The notes under the pieces were generated by a model. The model searched no databases and was not told the DNA's origin. It was given only the letters and a program-made list of their open reading frames with translations. DNA of 9,217 nt from CAUPWF01 sp964369775. GTDB lineage: Bacteria; Bacillota; Clostridia; Lachnospirales; Lachnospiraceae. The DNA is taken from contig CAYJHQ010000059.1 of the NCBI GenBank assembly GCA_964369775.1, positions 1 to 9,217 on the forward strand, in the 5' to 3' direction. Shown here in pieces: positions 5,844-9,217 of the stretch. Both the position numbers and the translations under genes were made by a program. Numbering within the stretch: position 1 is the stretch's first letter; each line of letters starts with the position of its first letter.

Positions 5844-7556
5844 ATGAAGAAGCTCTTTGTAAAATATACAGGGCAAGATTTGCTGAAATTGACCATTATG
5901 CTATGTATCCTTTTTATAGGATTTAGCTTTTTGATATTGCCATTACTCATATTATTTGTGCAAGCATTTTTTGATAAAGACAGTGCCTTTGTAGGATTTG
6001 ATTTGTTTATTCAGTATTTTTCATCTCCTAGTATGTTACAGTCATTGACCAATACGTTGTTTATATCTACAATATCAACATTGATTTCAGTAACCATAGC
6101 ATTTTATTTTGCTTATTTTATATCAAGAAAAAATATTTTGTTCAAAAAGACTTATCAAATGATTGCAATGCTTCCGCTGTTTGCCCCTACCATGCTACTT
6201 GGTATGTCGCTTATCTATTTATTTGGAAATAAAGGACTACTGACACAAGTCGGTCTTGATATTCCATTACGAGGAGCTGTGGGAATCATTATATCAGAAT
6301 CAATCTACTGCTTTCCAGTAGCACTTATGATTCTAACGGTTGCATTTTCAGCAGCTGATAATCGTTTGTATGAAGCAGCAGAGGTAATGGGGACAAGTCC
6401 TATCAGAAAGATGATGACTATTACGTTACCATCGGTAAAATATGGATTAATCAATGCTATTTTTGTATGTTTCACATATAGTTTTACAGATTTTGGTGCA
6501 CCTGCTGTAGTAGGTGGAAACTACAATGTGTTGGCAACAGACGTATATAAACAAGTAATCGGTCAACAAAACTTTAATATGGGAGCGGTGGTAGGAATTA
6601 TGATGATGTTTCCAACGATAATTTCATTTGTTGTAGATAAGATTATCAGTGCGAAACAGGCAAGTGCAATTTCCTCAAGATCTGTGCCTTATGTAATAAA
6701 GCCACACAAAACTTCTGATATATTTGGACAGTGTTTTTGTACATTTTTTAGTATCTTTTTAATACTGTTTTTTGGAGTTTCCCTTTATGGATCATTTGTA
6801 AGTTCTTGGCCTTATGACATGAGTTTATCACTAAAGCATTATGACTTTTCAGATGTAGGTGCAGGATCAGGAATGGAATCCATACTTCGATCTGTGCAAG
6901 TATCGATAGCGGTAGCTATTATCGGCACAATTGTTGCATTTATAACAGCGTATTTAATCGAAAAAGTGCAAGTGTTTCCAAGACTTAGAAGATTTATTTA
7001 TTTTATAGCAATCACACCAAGTGCAGTGCCAGGAACGGTAATTGGATTATCTTATATTTTGTTCTTTAATCCAAAACTTTTTATGATTCCAGGAACAGAG
7101 ATTGGACTGGTAAATGGATACAATTTTTTATATGGTTCTACTGCAATTTTAATTATTGTAAATATTGTTCACTACTTTGCAGTTCCATTTATTACAGCAA
7201 GAACCTCGTTAAAGAGACTAGATAAAGAGTTTGAAACCGTATCCGATTCGTTGGGGATACCGTTTTATAGAACATTCTTTAAGATTACAGTGCCCATGTC
7301 ACTGCCAGCATTCTTAGAGATGATGGCGTACTTTTTTATGAACTCAATGGTAACAGTTTCAGCAGTTATTTTCTTATATACACCGATGACAAAGCTTGCG
7401 AGTATAGTTGTGTTAAATGTATCAGATGCAGGAGATGATGCAGCGGCGGCTGCATTATGTATGCTGATACTTGGTATCAATATAGTGGTGAGATTAATTT
7501 ATGAATTTACAAGAAAAAAATTATCGGCTAAGACAGATCGCTGGCTAAAAAGATAA
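5844..7556 (+). CDS. Fused two-domain ABC transporter permease (2-aminoethylphosphonate type)
   Basis: This 570-residue integral membrane protein forms the whole import channel from one chain. It contains two tandem permease halves, each with about six hydrophobic segments. Each half has the cytoplasmic EAA coupling loop that docks on the ATPase: EAAEVMGTSPIRKMMTITLP starting at residue 177, and the more degenerate EFETVSDSLGIPFYRTFFKI starting about residue 462. Such head-to-tail fusions occur in the FbpB-like iron permeases and in the PhnU2 group of putative 2-aminoethylphosphonate permeases (TIGR03262), which this length fits; the assignment is from memory. I prefer the ATG at 5844 because the G-run 5832-5836 lies seven bases before it; the ATG at 5838, two codons earlier, is only one base from that run. 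The phnG gene follows after 14 bases, tying this transporter to C-P lyase. Confidence 0.85.
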   Translation: MKKLFVKYTGQDLLKLTIMLCILFIGFSFLILPLLILFVQAFFDKDSAFVGFDLFIQYFSSPSMLQSLTNTLFISTISTLISVTIAFYFAYFISRKNILFKKTYQMIAMLPLFAPTMLLGMSLIYLFGNKGLLTQVGLDIPLRGAVGIIISESIYCFPVALMILTVAFSAADNRLYEAAEVMGTSPIRKMMTITLPSVKYGLINAIFVCFTYSFTDFGAPAVVGGNYNVLATDVYKQVIGQQNFNMGAVVGIMMMFPTIISFVVDKIISAKQASAISSRSVPYVIKPHKTSDIFGQCFCTFFSIFLILFFGVSLYGSFVSSWPYDMSLSLKHYDFSDVGAGSGMESILRSVQVSIAVAIIGTIVAFITAYLIEKVQVFPRLRRFIYFIAITPSAVPGTVIGLSYILFFNPKLFMIPGTEIGLVNGYNFLYGSTAILIIVNIVHYFAVPFITARTSLKRLDKEFETVSDSLGIPFYRTFFKITVPMSLPAFLEMMAYFFMNSMVTVSAVIFLYTPMTKLASIVVLNVSDAGDDAAAAALCMLILGINIVVRLIYEFTRKKLSAKTDRWLKR

Positions 7557-7570
7557 AAGGAGATTATGTA

Positions 7571-7984
7571 ATGAATTACTCAAAAATATTTAGTTATGCA
7601 ACAACAGAAGAGTTGGGAAAACTCTATGAAAAAATTTCGAGAAACCATGAAGTCAAACTAGTGAAAAACCCTCAAAAGACGTTGACAATGATAAAGGTGA
7701 GAGAAACAACAGGCAATTCTCTATTCTATTTAGGAGAGGCTATTTGTACAGAGTGCATGGTGAGCGTAGATGAGGTGAGAGGATTTTCTGTATTACTAGG
7801 GGATGACTTTGAAAAAGCGATTAGTGTAGCTTCGATTGATGCAGTATTGCATAGTGAGTATGCAGAAAAAGAAGAGATTATTGCTTGTCTGGAAAAGATT
7901 GAACAGAGAAAAGCAGAAGAAAAGTCTTATATTAATGCAGAGATTAACAAGTCAAAAGTAGACTTTAATTTAATGGGAGAGTAG
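7571..7984 (+). CDS. phnG: C-P lyase system protein PhnG
   Basis: PhnG is a small subunit of the carbon-phosphorus lyase core complex (PhnGHIJ). With PhnH, PhnI and PhnL it takes part in displacing adenine from ATP by a phosphonate, giving ribose 1-phosphonate 5-triphosphate in the cytoplasm. The 137-residue protein is near the usual size of about 145-150. It shows the family's core: the RETTGNSLFYLGEAICTEC stretch (44-62), followed by a GDD-containing segment and an ASIDAVL helix, and a C-terminal VDFNLM (130-135) like the end of other PhnG proteins. GGAG at 7559-7562 precedes the ATG by eight bases; an ATG at 7566 followed at once by TAA is a dead end. It lies 14 bases after the permease and three bases before phnH, in the conserved phnG-H-I order. 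Confidence 0.93.
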   Translation: MNYSKIFSYATTEELGKLYEKISRNHEVKLVKNPQKTLTMIKVRETTGNSLFYLGEAICTECMVSVDEVRGFSVLLGDDFEKAISVASIDAVLHSEYAEKEEIIACLEKIEQRKAEEKSYINAEINKSKVDFNLMGE

Positions 7985-7987
7985 AAG

Positions 7988-8575
7988 ATGGAAAAAGTAT
8001 TTAATTTTGATTTTGTGTTTGATACACAGACCACATTTCGACAGTTGATGGATGCGATGTCACATCCATTTCAAAAGTATTCAATAAAAAAAGAAGCATC
8101 AGGATTTGGAGAAGAGCAATCCTTATTTCTTACAATAGGATGCACGTTATTAGATAATGAGACTTCGTTTTACGTGGAGAAGAATGCAGTTCTTATGACA
8201 GAACTCCAAGAATTGACGTTGTCAAATGAAGAAGAAATTAAGAAAGCAGATTACATATTCTTGTCATCAGAATTGAATTATGAGACCATTCGAACTATGT
8301 TTCAGAATGCAAAAAAAGGAGACTTTTACGATCCTCATAAATCCGCTACTTTTGTTATCTTTGCAAAATCTGATGATAAATCAGAAAAAATAATTGCAAC
8401 AGGACCAGGAATTAAAGAATCCATAGAGATTACAATATCAAAGTATGTAAAAAATGTATTGAATATTCGAAGTGAAACAACAGTGGAGTATCCATGTGGA
8501 ATTGATTTGATTTTCGTATTCGATGATGGGGAAATAATTGGATGCCCAAGATTAATAAAGACGAGTGAGGTGTAG
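7988..8575 (+). CDS. phnH: C-P lyase system protein PhnH
   Basis: PhnH is a non-catalytic-looking subunit of the C-P lyase core, required for phosphonate use in Escherichia coli. This 195-residue protein matches the usual size. Family landmarks are visible in order: FRQLMDAMSHP (17-27; usually DAMSRPG, so His replaces Arg and Phe the Gly), a TLLDNETSF segment (near 53-61), PHKSATFVIF, GPGI, and the C-terminal YPCGIDLIF with GCPR (168-188). The sequence is fairly divergent, but motif order and the flanking phnG and phnI make the assignment secure. GGGAGA (7975-7980) inside the end of phnG serves as ribosome binding site. Only three bases separate it from phnG and two from phnI, consistent with coupled translation of the complex subunits. 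Confidence 0.93.
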   Translation: MEKVFNFDFVFDTQTTFRQLMDAMSHPFQKYSIKKEASGFGEEQSLFLTIGCTLLDNETSFYVEKNAVLMTELQELTLSNEEEIKKADYIFLSSELNYETIRTMFQNAKKGDFYDPHKSATFVIFAKSDDKSEKIIATGPGIKESIEITISKYVKNVLNIRSETTVEYPCGIDLIFVFDDGEIIGCPRLIKTSEV

Positions 8576-8577
8576 AT

Positions 8578-9217
8578 ATGGCTTATGTAGCAGTAAAAGG
8601 TGGAGAAAATGCGATTTCCCAATCCATTCAATTGATGGATTTATGTCATAAGAGCAATTTCCCAATTTCAATTGATAGTATTTGTGAGAACATGCCATTT
8701 TTAATCGATAAGATTATGAGTGAAGCAGGACTTTATGCGCCGAAGTATGCAGCACTTGCGCTAAAACAAGGAAAAGGAAGTGTAGAAGAGGCGGTTTTCT
8801 TATTAAGAGCCTATAGAAGCACATTAAAAAGAGATTATTACACCATCCCTGTAGACACATCAAATATGAGGATATTCAGACGGATATCAGCCTCGTTTAA
8901 AGATATCGCAGGTGGGCAGATTCTAGGCCCAACTTTTGACTATATGCACCGTTTGTTAGATTTTGATTTGATTGACAGTAAAAATACGTACGAAGTATTA
9001 GCGGATAGAAAAGAAGATATCATTTGCGAGGAGAGAGTGGCGGATGTGTTCTATGAAGAAGGATTAATGAAAAAAGCAAAAGTGGATGATGCTGAGCCAT
9101 TCGATGTAACTTCGAATTTACTAACTTTCCCAGCGGATCGAAGTGCAAGGTTACAAACATTAACTAGAAGTGATGATGGGTTCTTAGGAGGTATTGCTTA
9201 CAGTATGTTAAGAGGAT
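8578..9217 (+). CDS. phnI: C-P lyase system protein PhnI, N-terminal part (runs off window)
   Basis: PhnI is the large subunit of the C-P lyase core and carries nucleosidase activity on purine nucleoside triphosphates; with PhnG, PhnH and PhnL it couples ribose 5-triphosphate to the phosphonate. The frame is open from the ATG at 8578 to the right edge, giving 213 codons of about 360 expected. Strongly conserved segments are visible: VAVKGGE (4-10), ALALKQGKG (near 59-67), AVFLLRAYRSTLKR (72-85), RRISASFKD (101-109) and GGQILGPTFDYMHRLLDF (112-129). GAGG at 8567-8570, inside the end of phnH, is the ribosome binding site. The C-terminal histidines that face PhnJ in the E. coli complex are beyond the window. 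phnJ, K, L and M would be expected next but cannot be seen. Confidence 0.95.
   Translation, partial: MAYVAVKGGENAISQSIQLMDLCHKSNFPISIDSICENMPFLIDKIMSEAGLYAPKYAALALKQGKGSVEEAVFLLRAYRSTLKRDYYTIPVDTSNMRIFRRISASFKDIAGGQILGPTFDYMHRLLDFDLIDSKNTYEVLADRKEDIICEERVADVFYEEGLMKKAKVDDAEPFDVTSNLLTFPADRSARLQTLTRSDDGFLGGIAYSMLRG

Noticed and set aside
8335..8631. Minus-strand open frame across the end of phnH and start of phnI
   Set aside because: It is antisense to two well-supported genes and its translation shows no family features.

Overview
The window is AT-rich (roughly 35% GC by eye), with strong GGAGG-type ribosome binding sites, lipobox-type lipoproteins and short intergenic gaps. These traits, together with the protein sequences, suggest an anaerobic low-GC Gram-positive of the Clostridia, perhaps Lachnospiraceae; the taxon is inferred. 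All recognisable genes lie on the + strand, and I see no rRNA, tRNA, CRISPR array or insertion sequence.

Region 1 (1-2349) is the end of a sensing locus. It holds the C-terminal 260 residues of a membrane-type sensor histidine kinase, whose beginning lies off the left edge, followed by a 492-residue predicted lipoprotein of unknown function. The 256-base gap after it (2350-2605) holds a long inverted repeat, a possible promoter and a short palindrome just before the next gene.

Region 2 (2606-3682) holds an RpiR-family regulator (HTH plus SIS domain), a terminator-like hairpin, and a dense control region before the large operon. This region carries a second copy of the palindrome found before the regulator (TGTAGTATCACTACC and TGTAGTGTTACTACA) and a run of TTAACA-like hexamers at 11-base pitch that resembles a PhoP box.

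Region 3 (3683-9217, continuing off the right edge) is a phosphonate uptake and degradation operon. It contains a lipoprotein binding protein, an ABC ATPase and a fused double-domain permease of the 2-aminoethylphosphonate type, then phnG, phnH and the first 213 codons of phnI of the carbon-phosphorus lyase pathway. A hairpin between the binding protein and the ATPase could limit read-through, so that more binding protein is made than the rest.

Inferred working model: phosphonates are captured and imported by the transporter and passed to the C-P lyase complex, which attaches them to ribose 5-triphosphate from ATP and later releases phosphate. The operon may respond both to phosphate starvation (PhoP-like repeats) and to a sugar-phosphate signal read by the RpiR protein. 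That dual control is the most interesting proposal here. The metabolic genes themselves belong to known families.
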